A stretch of 10,066 bases of DNA from Chloroflexota bacterium (GCA_016210375.1 JACQUH010000127.1:1-10066), one strand, 5' to 3'; positions 1 to 5,734 are shown, numbered from the stretch's first letter. A program made the numbers and translations. Notes: generated from the sequence alone by a model not told the origin.

Positions 1-1
1 G

Positions 2-1015
2 GCCCTGCGGGATATTGGACTGCTGGACTTCGGCGAGCCCTTCCTGCGCCTCTTCAACCAGGGCGTCATCCTGGGCGAAGACCACGACAAGATGAGCAAG
101 TCCAAGGGGAACGTCGTCGCCCCAGACGAGTACGTGGATACGCTGGGCGCCGACGTGGTGCGCATCTACCTGATGTTCCTTGGCCCCTGGGACCAGGGCG
201 GCCCCTGGAGCACCGCCGGCATCAACGGCATGGCGCGGTGGGCCAACCGCGTCTGGGACCTGGCGCTGCGCGACTCCAGCGAGTTCCGCTCGCCCGATCC
301 CGCTGCCGTCCGCGACCTGGTGCGCGCCACGCACAAGACCATCCGCAAGGTGATGGGCGACCTGGACGCGTTCCGCTTCAACACGGCCCTGGCATCCCTC
401 ATGGAGCTGTCCAACGCCCTGGGCGACGCCTGGGAGTCCAGGAACGTGGACGCCGCTGCCTGGGACGCCGCCGTGGACGCTCTGCTGGTGCTCCTGGCCC
501 CCTGCGCCCCGCACATCACCGAGGAGCTGTGGGAGCGCCGGGGCCGCCCCTACAGCATCCACCAGCAGCCGCTGCCAAAGTGGGACGCAGCCCTTGCCGC
601 CGACGAAGAGATCACCCTGGTGGTGCAGGTCAATGGCCGCGTCCGCGACCGCCTGACCGTGCCCGCCGGCATCACCGAGGCCGACGCCAAAGCTGCGGCT
701 CTCGCCAGCCCCAAGGTGCAAGGCTACGCCACGCTCGATGAGGTCATTCGGAGTGTCTATGTACCTGGCAAACTGCTAAATCTGATCACCAACCAGCGGA
801 AGGCTCGGTGGGATTTCATAGACGATGCTACTGACGCACATGTTGCCATGATCCTTGCAGATACTGGCCCCGAGCCAACTGGTACAAGGTACATTGATGT
901 CGTGCCAGGCTGCCCTTCATGGATCATAACAAGGACTGAAAACCCCCATCAAGTGGATTTTTCAGTTTCGCCTCCTCAAATAATCTTCAGGGTATATGGT
1001 CACTGCGAACACTGA
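2..1015 (+). CDS. leuS: Leucyl-tRNA synthetase, C-terminal part, with an abnormal 75-residue tail (5' end outside window)
   Basis: This enzyme charges tRNA-Leu with leucine in the cytoplasm (class I aminoacyl-tRNA synthetase). The frame is already open at base 2 and enters with residues reading LFNQGVILGEDHDKMSKSKG. The KMSKS catalytic loop is at 89-103. It is followed by the helical anticodon-binding domain (about 200-560) and the small C-terminal domain that contacts the tRNA elbow (VVQVNGRVRDRL at about 619-657, then YVPGKLLNL at 758-784). Bacterial LeuRS normally stops within a few residues of the YVPGRLVN motif. Here the frame continues from 788 to the TGA at 1013-1015, adding 75 residues that I do not recognise. 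Base and codon use change from very GC-rich to clearly more AT-rich at about 740. A second LeuRS C-terminus lies downstream at 1050-1139. The identity is certain; the status of the tail (functional extension, insertion scar or assembly join) is not. Confidence 0.93.
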   Translation, partial: ALRDIGLLDFGEPFLRLFNQGVILGEDHDKMSKSKGNVVAPDEYVDTLGADVVRIYLMFLGPWDQGGPWSTAGINGMARWANRVWDLALRDSSEFRSPDPAAVRDLVRATHKTIRKVMGDLDAFRFNTALASLMELSNALGDAWESRNVDAAAWDAAVDALLVLLAPCAPHITEELWERRGRPYSIHQQPLPKWDAALAADEEITLVVQVNGRVRDRLTVPAGITEADAKAAALASPKVQGYATLDEVIRSVYVPGKLLNLITNQRKARWDFIDDATDAHVAMILADTGPEPTGTRYIDVVPGCPSWIITRTENPHQVDFSVSPPQIIFRVYGHCEH

Positions 1016-1055
1016 TAGTTTGAAGACAATTAGTTTGAGAATTCCCCACGCGCGC
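788..1055 (+). other. Unrecognised lower-GC segment between the two LeuRS C-terminal copies
   Basis: This segment separates the LeuRS tail fused to leuS from the displaced second tail. Its first part, to 1012, is read as a 75-residue extension of LeuRS. That extension has several aromatic and beta-prone stretches and ends in Cys and His residues (YGHCEH). The rest is AT-rich spacer reaching the junction with native-looking GC-rich sequence at about 1045-1052. I see no integrase, transposase, terminal inverted repeat or target-site duplication. It may be the remnant of an integrated element or the end of a foreign gene. Its boundaries are inferred from the homology break and the composition change. 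Confidence 0.5.
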
Positions 1056-1139
1056 CCCCGCGTGCAGGCGCTCCTTGGCGACAAAGCGCCGCGCCAGGTG
1101 GTGTACGTGCCAGGCCGTCTGGTGAACGTGGTGGGATAA
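1050..1139 (+). pseudogene. Orphan 3' end of a second LeuRS gene (displaced native C-terminus)
   Basis: In this frame the DNA encodes PRVQALLGDKAPRQ and then VVYVPGRLVNVVG followed by TAA at 1137-1139. That is a standard LeuRS C-terminus ending at the usual place. It aligns without gaps over 25 residues to the tail fused to leuS (PKVQGYATLDEVIRS, then VYVPGKLLNL), with a constant offset of 346 bp. Because 346 is not a multiple of three, it cannot be read from the leuS frame. It has no start or ribosome site of its own, so it is almost certainly untranslated. Its GC-rich codons match the body of leuS better than the fused tail does, so I take it to be the original end of the gene. The two copies are clearly diverged at the DNA level, so this is not a recent tandem duplication. 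Confidence 0.75.
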
Positions 1140-1202
1140 AGAGCCTGGGGTGCAGAACTCCCGATAAAACCTGCTGCCACAACGCGACTGAGGTGTAAAG
1201 AG

Positions 1203-1883
1203 GTGTATTACACAGGACCACATGGCCCTTGGTGTACTTTAAGAGCATACCCGACCATATGCCAATATTGCAGAGCGGTGGCGGTGTATTGGGAATGTAA
1301 CCATGGTAGTCGTGCGTTTTTCGACCCGGGTTACGGTGGCAAACATGATTGTTTGGGAGTTGGAGCACCATCTAATCCGAGCGCCGAACAGATGTATAAC
1401 AACATGCAAGGCGTATCATTTGTCATTGGAGATCCTCTAACAGACGGGTTGCTCGGAAGTCTCACAAGAGATCATCCTGGCATTGAGCAAGTTGCCAACC
1501 AGCCAGCGCAGGGAAGTGTGCCTTCCCTTAGAGACGTTGTTCGCGTGGATCCATTAGGCAACCGTAAAGAAACAATCGTTGGGGTCTTGAGGGAAAGACT
1601 ATCCACAGATGTTTCTGAGAAGTTTAAGGAGGCGGAAGGAACGCTGGGGCACAACGCAGTATTTAAACTATTTGGAGACAACAACATTGTTCAAATGACC
1701 ATGCACGAATGTTCATCTGATCCTTCGATAATAGATTTCTTCAGCTACACTTTCCTGACTAGTCGAAAGAAGGTGACTGGGGAAATTCCTTTGGGATCTG
1801 TCCTGGAAGTGAAGCTCTCCCCTAAAGAATTGCTGGGACATAAGCCGATCTGGTTCGCTTCAAGCGTGAAGCGTCTCATGTAG
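1203..1883 (+). CDS. Hypothetical protein with N-terminal zinc-ribbon-like segment (226 aa)
   Basis: I do not recognise the whole protein. Residues about 19-50 contain CQYC, then ECNHGSRAFFD, then KHDC. This resembles the Cys-x2-Cys plus His/Cys segment with a 'hGSrvFFD...KHdC' pattern found at the start of some uncharacterised bacterial proteins, and it probably binds a zinc ion. The remaining 170 or so residues are soluble, with no transmembrane segment or signal peptide, and end in an alternating hydrophobic stretch (GSVLEVKLSPKELLG). The start is a GTG at 1203, chosen because a GAGGTG ribosome site at 1190-1195 lies 7 nt upstream and the frame is closed by the TAA at 1137-1139. Base composition is visibly lower in GC than in leuS or the ABC ATPase gene, which suggests horizontal acquisition. 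No partner gene is obvious. That it is a real gene is likely; its function is unknown. Confidence 0.6.
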   Translation: MYYTGPHGPWCTLRAYPTICQYCRAVAVYWECNHGSRAFFDPGYGGKHDCLGVGAPSNPSAEQMYNNMQGVSFVIGDPLTDGLLGSLTRDHPGIEQVANQPAQGSVPSLRDVVRVDPLGNRKETIVGVLRERLSTDVSEKFKEAEGTLGHNAVFKLFGDNNIVQMTMHECSSDPSIIDFFSYTFLTSRKKVTGEIPLGSVLEVKLSPKELLGHKPIWFASSVKRLM

Positions 1884-1925
1884 TCTTCCCTGAATCCTGG
1901 CTTCAGCCCTCTCTGAAGGCTTCTC

Positions 1926-2060
1926 ATGGACTGCAACATCACGCCAACTTCACACCCCCACATCGTCCGGCACTTCGGCATCAGCGGCGGCAGTCCTGTC
2001 TGTAGGGGCAGCCGCATCACCATGCGGTTCACTGCTGGGGGTTCACTGCGAAGAGGGTAG
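1926..2060 (+). pseudogene. Truncated DUF433 antitoxin-like gene (N-terminal fragment, 44 codons)
   Basis: From the ATG at 1926 the frame encodes NITPTSHPHIVRHFGISGGS, PVCRGSRITMR and a short unrelated end before TAG at 2058-2060. The 'HPHIVR...GG.PV.RG.RITV' pattern is the N-terminal half of DUF433. The intact gene that starts 47 bp downstream has the same pattern (HPHIVRTQGIRGGRPCIEG). The fragment lacks the helical second half of the domain. Homology stops just where a 10-bp direct repeat, GGTTCACTGC, occurs at 2026-2035 and 2040-2049. A GAAGG ribosome site at about 1914-1918 is intact, so a 44-residue peptide could still be made. I regard it as a decayed paralogue of the neighbouring gene. 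Confidence 0.6.
2026..2049. repeat. 10-bp direct repeat at the break of the truncated DUF433 gene
   Basis: GGTTCACTGC occurs at 2026-2035 and again at 2040-2049, with four bases between the copies. It lies exactly where DUF433 similarity is lost, so it may be the footprint of the deletion or duplication that broke the gene. A chance repeat of this length is also possible. Confidence 0.5.
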
Positions 2061-2066
2061 CCTCTC

Positions 2067-2098
2067 TGCTATGATGTTTGGGTAAAAGTCAAGGGAGG
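2067..2098 (+). promoter_or_regulatory. Extended -10 promoter and ribosome site for the intact DUF433 gene
   Basis: TGCTATGAT at 2067-2075 is an extended -10 element (TGn plus TATGAT). No good -35 is present, which extended -10 promoters tolerate. Transcription would start near 2082. The ribosome site AGGGAGG at 2092-2098 lies 8 nt before the GTG at 2107 and supports that start. Confidence 0.45.
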
Positions 2099-2106
2099 CC
2101 CAGGCC

Positions 2107-2421
2107 GTGGCAACCGAAATCAAAACCGAACACCCGCACATTGTCCGCACGCAAGGCATCCGGGGCGGCAGGCCGTGCATCGAGGGCACGGGCATCACTG
2201 TTATGTTGATCGCCAAGTTCTACAAGATGGGTTGCGATCCTGACCAAATCATGGGCATGTACCCTCACCTTTCGGCCGCCTCCGTCTATGACGCCATCAG
2301 CTATTACCATGACCACCAAGACGAAATTGAAGAGGATATCGCAGAATCCACCTTGGAGAAGTTCCTGGAAAAAACAGGCTCCCATGTGGATGAGCATGGT
2401 CAGGTTGTATTCAGGCCGTAG
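2107..2421 (+). CDS. DUF433 family protein (VapB45-like antitoxin), 104 aa
   Basis: DUF433 proteins are small DNA-binding proteins, usually annotated as antitoxins. They are often paired with a PIN-like DUF5615 toxin that follows immediately. Residues about 8-35 carry the N-terminal pattern HPHIVRTQGIRGGRPCIEG plus ITV. Residues 36-72 form the helical part (MLIAKFYKMGCDPDQIMGMY, then SAASVYDAISYYHDHQDEI). The protein is longer than typical members (about 75 residues) because of a C-terminal extension of about 25 mixed-charge residues. The GTG start is supported by the strong AGGGAGG site. No toxin gene follows: the next coding region is an ABC ATPase after a long palindrome. A truncated paralogue lies just upstream. 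It may be an orphan antitoxin or a stand-alone regulator. Family assignment is firm; the biological role is not. Confidence 0.82.
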   Translation: MATEIKTEHPHIVRTQGIRGGRPCIEGTGITVMLIAKFYKMGCDPDQIMGMYPHLSAASVYDAISYYHDHQDEIEEDIAESTLEKFLEKTGSHVDEHGQVVFRP

Positions 2422-2447
2422 GAGCCAGCCTTTGCCGTTGCGCACCC

Positions 2448-2482
2448 GCAGGGGCGTCCCGATGTTATCGGGACGCCCCTGC
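2448..2482. repeat. Perfect 16-bp-stem palindrome between DUF433 and the ABC ATPase
   Basis: GCAGGGGCGTCCCGAT at 2448-2463 is followed by the loop GTT and then the exact reverse complement at 2467-2482. It is GC-rich with no T-run, so it is not a classic intrinsic terminator, although it could stop or stabilise the upstream transcript. The GGGGCG core recalls the palindromes at 3483-3509 and 5957-5991. It lies immediately upstream of the -10 element of the ATPase gene and covers the place a -35 element would occupy. Confidence 0.85.
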
Positions 2483-2493
2483 CCCGTATCGCA

Positions 2494-2499
2494 TACAAT
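2494..2499 (+). promoter_or_regulatory. TACAAT -10 element placed for leaderless ATPase transcription
   Basis: TACAAT at 2494-2499 is one base from the -10 consensus and ends only 8 bases before the ATG at 2508. A start site about 7 nt downstream would fall at 2506-2508, giving an mRNA with essentially no leader. This agrees with the lack of a clear Shine-Dalgarno site. The -35 position lies within or at the edge of the palindrome at 2448-2482, and no good hexamer is visible there. Confidence 0.45.
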
Positions 2500-2507
2500 G
2501 GAACGCT

Positions 2508-3485
2508 ATGAATAACACTCACGCCATCGTCGCCCAGGGCCTGGTGCGCCACTTCGACAGCGTGCGCGCCGTTGACGGCGTGAACCTGGCCGTAGGCAAG
2601 GGCGAGGTCTACGGCTTCCTGGGCCCCAACGGCGCGGGCAAAACCACCGTCGTCCGCATGTTGATCACCCTGCTGCTGCCGACGGCAGGGAGCATGACCA
2701 TCGCGGGCTACGATGTGGTGCGCCAGCCCCAGGAGGTGCGCCTGCGCGTCGGCGCGGCCCTCCAGGAGGCCGCCCTGGACAACAAGCAGACAGGCCGCGA
2801 GCTGCTGCGCCTCCAGGCCCGCCTCTACGGCCTCTCCCGCCGGCAGGCCGACCGGCGCATCGCCGATCTGTCCCCCCTGGTGGACATTGGCGAAGCCATG
2901 GACCGGCTCATCGGCACCTACTCCGGCGGCATGAAGCGCCGCCTGGACCTGGCGGCGGCCCTTGTTCACAACCCGCAGGTGCTCTTCCTGGACGAGCCGA
3001 CCGCGGGCCTGGACCCCATCAGCCGCGCCCAGGTCTGGGAGGAGATCCGCCGCGTAAACCGCGAGATGGGCGTCACCATCTTCCTGACGACCCAGTACCT
3101 GGAGGAGGCCGACGCCCTGGCCGACCGCGTGGGCATCATCCATCAGGGCAGGCTGGCCGTCCAGGGCGCTCCCGCCGAGCTCAAGCGCGCCCTGGGCTCC
3201 GACATTATCATCGCCAGACTGGAGGGCGACGCCCGGGCTGCGGTGGAGGCCGTGACAGGCATCCCGGCGGTGGAAGGGGTGCAGGCCCGTGGGTTCGAGG
3301 TGACGATAAGCGTCAGCAACGGCGCGGCCCTCATCAGCGCCGTGGCCGTGGCCCTCAACCAGCGCGGCGTCAAGGTGCGGGAGATGGTCCTGCGTACGCC
3401 AACCCTGGACGATGTCTTTCTGCAAGCCACCGGCGCCCGCCTGCAGACCGACTCCACGCCTCAGGAAGGGCACGACCCATTGTAG
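2508..3485 (+). CDS. ABC-2 type exporter ATP-binding protein, DrrA-like (325 aa)
   Basis: This is the cytoplasmic ATPase of an ABC-2 exporter of the daunorubicin-resistance (DrrA) type. Such exporters move lipids, antibiotics or other hydrophobic compounds out of the cell. Visible motifs are Walker A GPNGAGKT (residues 39-46), the Q-loop Gln (86), signature YSGGM (138-142), Walker B VLFLDEP with catalytic Glu163, and D-loop AGLD (166-169). The usual H-loop His is replaced by Gln in TTQYLEEAD (about 194-202). That substitution is characteristic of the DrrA subfamily rather than a defect. Residues about 225-310 form the C-terminal domain ending in the family motif TLDDVFLQATG. The length is normal. 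Its likely partner permease is at 4931, separated by an opposite-strand FAH gene. The TAG stop (3483-3485) lies inside a palindromic repeat. The exported substrate cannot be told from sequence. Confidence 0.93.
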   Translation: MNNTHAIVAQGLVRHFDSVRAVDGVNLAVGKGEVYGFLGPNGAGKTTVVRMLITLLLPTAGSMTIAGYDVVRQPQEVRLRVGAALQEAALDNKQTGRELLRLQARLYGLSRRQADRRIADLSPLVDIGEAMDRLIGTYSGGMKRRLDLAAALVHNPQVLFLDEPTAGLDPISRAQVWEEIRRVNREMGVTIFLTTQYLEEADALADRVGIIHQGRLAVQGAPAELKRALGSDIIIARLEGDARAAVEAVTGIPAVEGVQARGFEVTISVSNGAALISAVAVALNQRGVKVREMVLRTPTLDDVFLQATGARLQTDSTPQEGHDPL

Positions 3486-3509
3486 GGGCGACTCGCCGAG
3501 TGGCCCCTA
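3483..3509. repeat. GTAGGGGCG-type palindrome overlapping the ATPase stop codon
   Basis: TAGGGGCGACTCG at 3483-3495 pairs with CGAGTGGCCCCTA at 3497-3509, with one mismatched position (3490/3502) and a single central base. The first three bases of the left arm are the ATPase stop codon. It lies between the 3' ends of two convergent genes and shares the TAGGGGCGAC arm with the palindrome at 5957-5991, so the two are probably copies of one dispersed repeat. There is no T-tract on either side. Confidence 0.75.
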
Positions 3510-3527
3510 TAGGTCTTCCACACCCTT

Positions 3528-4526
3528 TTACCGCCTGCCCCGTGGGTCAGTGGCTGCGGGAGTTGGTACACCTACGGGCTTGGTGAGCGGCCAGGTCCCG
3601 GCGCTGGGCGTGCCGTTCATGGAGGCCCGGCGCTCTCGCAGGCCTCTGCCCACGCTGGGGTCCACCGCCTGGGGCCAGGTGCGCTTCAGGGAGTCCACCA
3701 CGGGATTGGAGCTGCGCCCCACCTTTTCAATCTCAATCTCTCCTACGTCGCCGTCCTGGAGAGGGCCCAGGCCCTGGTGGTTCGTGCCGGCCATGATCAG
3801 GTCGCCGGGCTTCAGGGTCATCACTGCCGAAAGAGCCGCCAGCGTGTAGGCAACGCTGTGCTCCATATCGCTGGTGTTGTAGTCCTGGCGGAGCTGCCCG
3901 TTGACCCAGTACCGCACGTGGAGACTGTTGGGGTCGCGGACCTCGTCCGCCGTGGTGATGGCCGGGCCGATGGGCAGAAAGGTATCAAAGGACTTGCCAT
4001 AGTTGCCAGGCAGGGGCGCTTCCCCTTCCACGGGAGCGCGAGCGGAGACGTCAACGGAGGTGGTGTAGCCGAAAACGTAGTCCAGGGCCTGGGCTTCCGG
4101 CACGTTGTGCATGGCCCTGCCGATGACGACTGACAGCTCTGCCTCGTGATGGAAGATCACGGGCCGGAAGGAGGGGAAAACGATGGTATCCCCCGGGCCG
4201 ATGGCGGCGTCGGGCGACTTGAAAAAGGTGGAGAGAGGGCGGACCGGACTGACGGGCACCCCCTCCATGAAGTTGCCCTGGCCGCAAAGCACCTTGCCAG
4301 GCCGGGGGACGGGTGGCCGCAGGCGGACCTGCCCCAGGGGGATAACCTTCCCCCGGGCTTGCAGGCGCTCCAGCCTTGGGCGGAGGAGCTGGAAATTGGC
4401 GATGATGTTTTCCAGGAGGAGCTGGGGCGAGCCGCCCTGGAGCGCCCTCACCTCCCGGGAGATGTCCACCATACCGCTCTCCCTCAAGATGCAGGGGCGG
4501 AAATCGTCGTAGAAACCAATCTTCAT
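3528..4526 (-). CDS. Fumarylacetoacetate hydrolase (FAH) family protein (332 aa)
   Basis: FAH-fold enzymes are metal-dependent hydrolases, isomerases or decarboxylases of 2-oxo acids, used mainly in the breakdown of aromatic compounds. An N-terminal region (residues 1-75) precedes the FAH domain (about 76-270). The domain contains GKVLCGQGNFMEG, FFKSPDAAIGPGD, the metal-ligand segment HHEAE (Glu128, Glu130), SVDVSAR (Asp159), GKSFDTF (Lys178) and LKPGDLIMAGT. The three acidic ligands of the family are all present. A tail of about 60 residues follows the domain. The start at 4526 is chosen because an upstream GAGG site is 6 nt away and a near-consensus promoter lies at 4576-4603. The frame stays open far upstream, but that part overlaps the permease region and does not look like the family. 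It sits on the opposite strand between the two halves of an ABC exporter. The exact substrate is unknown. Confidence 0.9.
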   Translation of the reverse strand: MKIGFYDDFRPCILRESGMVDISREVRALQGGSPQLLLENIIANFQLLRPRLERLQARGKVIPLGQVRLRPPVPRPGKVLCGQGNFMEGVPVSPVRPLSTFFKSPDAAIGPGDTIVFPSFRPVIFHHEAELSVVIGRAMHNVPEAQALDYVFGYTTSVDVSARAPVEGEAPLPGNYGKSFDTFLPIGPAITTADEVRDPNSLHVRYWVNGQLRQDYNTSDMEHSVAYTLAALSAVMTLKPGDLIMAGTNHQGLGPLQDGDVGEIEIEKVGRSSNPVVDSLKRTWPQAVDPSVGRGLRERRASMNGTPSAGTWPLTKPVGVPTPAATDPRGRR

Positions 4527-4575
4527 AGGTGGCCTCGCTTTCCATGTCCGCTGCCATTGCTTTCTTCCGAGGCCG

Positions 4576-4603
4576 ATTATACATCGGTCGGCGCGCCTGG
4601 CAA
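4576..4603 (-). promoter_or_regulatory. Near-consensus sigma-70 type promoter for the FAH gene
   Basis: On the - strand TTGCCA (4603-4598) is followed by a 16-nt spacer and TATAAT (4581-4576). This would start transcription near 4569, leaving a leader of about 43 nt before the ATG at 4526. A perfect -10 with a 4/6 -35 at good spacing, just upstream of a gene, is strong evidence for a promoter. Confidence 0.65.
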
Positions 4604-4622
4604 TGGCCTGGCCCCTATCGCT

Positions 4623-4650
4623 TTGTGCTGAGGAAGTGGGCGGGTACAAT
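4623..4650 (+). promoter_or_regulatory. Candidate promoter for the ABC permease, back to back with the FAH promoter
   Basis: TTGTGC (4623-4628), a 16-nt spacer and TACAAT (4645-4650) form a plausible sigma-70 type promoter on the + strand. The only coding region it can serve is the permease at 4931, so the transcript would have a leader of about 275 nt. A second -10-like hexamer, TAAAAT at 4830-4835, lies closer to the gene but lacks a -35 and is a weaker alternative. Confidence 0.4.
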
Positions 4651-4930
4651 GACTGTGGGCTGGAGTGCAAGGCAACCACATGGTTTGTGAAGTAATGGCC
4701 GTGGAGATCCCTGCGACCATAGAGCCAGCGACGGGCCGATGCCTCGGCCCTCCGAACAGCAGGAGCCGTAGGGGATTCTTCGCGAGGCAGAACGCCCGGG
4801 AGAGCAAGGGCAGTCTGACCAGTTCGCTCTAAAATGACAACTTGGCTGGTGCGAGCCATTCTTTCACAAGCCCCCAGACAAAGGGCTTCCTGCCAGCCCG
4901 CAAGCAACCAAAAAGGAGCCAGGTACCGCG
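4651..4930 (+). other. Non-coding leader of the ABC permease with hairpins
   Basis: This 280-nt stretch holds no supported gene. If transcribed from the promoter at 4623-4650 it would be the permease leader. It contains a perfect 7-bp stem with a tetraloop, GGGCCGA-TGCC-TCGGCCC, at 4733-4750. It also has a 6-bp stem, AAGCCC/GGGCTT, at 4868-4888. An AAGGAG ribosome site at 4913-4918 lies 12 nt before the ATG, somewhat far. I do not recognise a known riboswitch class. Confidence 0.35.
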
Positions 4931-5734
4931 ATGACCACCACAACCGCATCAGGCCCCCTTATCAGCGCCCGCAAGGCAGGGTTCCTATCCGATGTCATCG
5001 CCGTGGCCGAACGGGCCCTGCGCTCGCTCCCCCGGGACCCGGAGGCCGTTATCCCGGCCCTGGTATTCCCCATCATGTTCTTCGTTATGAACGTGGGCGC
5101 GCTGCAAAAGATGGCCGAGAGCATCCCCGGCATGGACTACAAGGCCTTTCAGCTCCCCGTGGCGATCCTCTTCGCAGTCACTGGCAACTCCCGCGCCATC
5201 ACCGTTGTCACCGACATTCAACACGGCTACTTTGATAGGCTTTCCATTACGCCGGTCAACCGCCTGGCGCTGCTCCTGGGCCTCATGGTCGCCGACCTTG
5301 CCATGGCAGCGACGTTGACGGTACCCGTGGTGCTCATGGGCTTTCTCGTCGGTGTGCGCTTTGAAAGCGGCCCCGTTGGCATCCTGGCCTTCGTCCTCCT
5401 TGGCGGCGTGTGGGGCCTGGTGTTCACCGGCTTCCCCTACGCCATTGCCCTCAAGACCGGCAACCCCGCCGCCGTGAACGTCAGCTTTCTCCTTTTCTTC
5501 CCCTTCCTTTTCATGACCACCCTCTTCTTGCCCCAGGAAGCTCTGACGGGCTGGATGGCCACGGTAGCTATCTACAACCCCGTCACGTACCTGTTGGCGG
5601 CCATGCGCTCCCTGGTTTCGGCCGGTTGGGAGCCAGCGGCGCTCCTGGAGGGCGTGCTGGCCATCGCAGGAGTGGGCCTGGTCAGCCTGGGCCTGGCGTT
5701 GTGGGCGCTGGCAGGCCGGGCAAGGCGGCGATGA
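4931..5734 (+). CDS. ABC-2 type exporter permease, DrrB-like (267 aa)
   Basis: This is an integral membrane subunit of an ABC-2 exporter. It has about six hydrophobic segments: residues roughly 39-57, 75-95, 110-135, 145-170, 180-200 and 235-262. Family features are DIQHGYFDRLSITPVNRLAL at the end of the first cytoplasmic region and the late segment FLFMTTLFLPQEAL...W...YNPVTYLLAAMRSL, typical of ABC-2 permeases (short charged loop, LP motif, NP-TY before the last segments). The N-terminus (1-35) is cytoplasmic, and the C-terminus ends in Arg-rich ARRR. Its natural partner is the DrrA-like ATPase at 2508-3485, since no other ABC subunit is in the window. The two are normally adjacent in one operon; here they are 1.45 kb apart with an opposite-strand gene between them. 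The start is supported by the AAGGAG site. Confidence 0.9.
   Translation: MTTTTASGPLISARKAGFLSDVIAVAERALRSLPRDPEAVIPALVFPIMFFVMNVGALQKMAESIPGMDYKAFQLPVAILFAVTGNSRAITVVTDIQHGYFDRLSITPVNRLALLLGLMVADLAMAATLTVPVVLMGFLVGVRFESGPVGILAFVLLGGVWGLVFTGFPYAIALKTGNPAAVNVSFLLFFPFLFMTTLFLPQEALTGWMATVAIYNPVTYLLAAMRSLVSAGWEPAALLEGVLAIAGVGLVSLGLALWALAGRARRR

Noticed and set aside
1030..1371. 113-codon open frame on the - strand opposite the leuS tail and the zinc-ribbon gene
   Set aside because: No domain, wrong-strand shadow of better supported coding sequence, and no ribosome site.
1893..1920. Possible terminator hairpin (CTTCAG/CTGAAG) after the 226-residue gene
   Set aside because: The stem is only 6 bp and no T-run follows, so it is not distinguishable from chance.
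3066..3110. Missing H-loop histidine in the ABC ATPase (TTQYLEEAD)
   Set aside because: Gln at this place is normal for the DrrA subfamily, so it is not evidence of inactivation.
4912..4930. GGTACCGCG just before the permease ATG, reminiscent of the T-box core
   Set aside because: The bases that would form the tRNA-pairing TGGN bulge are not present (AGGT instead), the full AGGGTGGNACCGCG is not matched, and there is no recognisable Stem I or terminator.
4527..4949. Upstream extension of the FAH reading frame to 4949
   Set aside because: It runs through the divergent promoter region and the permease start, has no family similarity, and the start at 4526 has both a ribosome site and a promoter.
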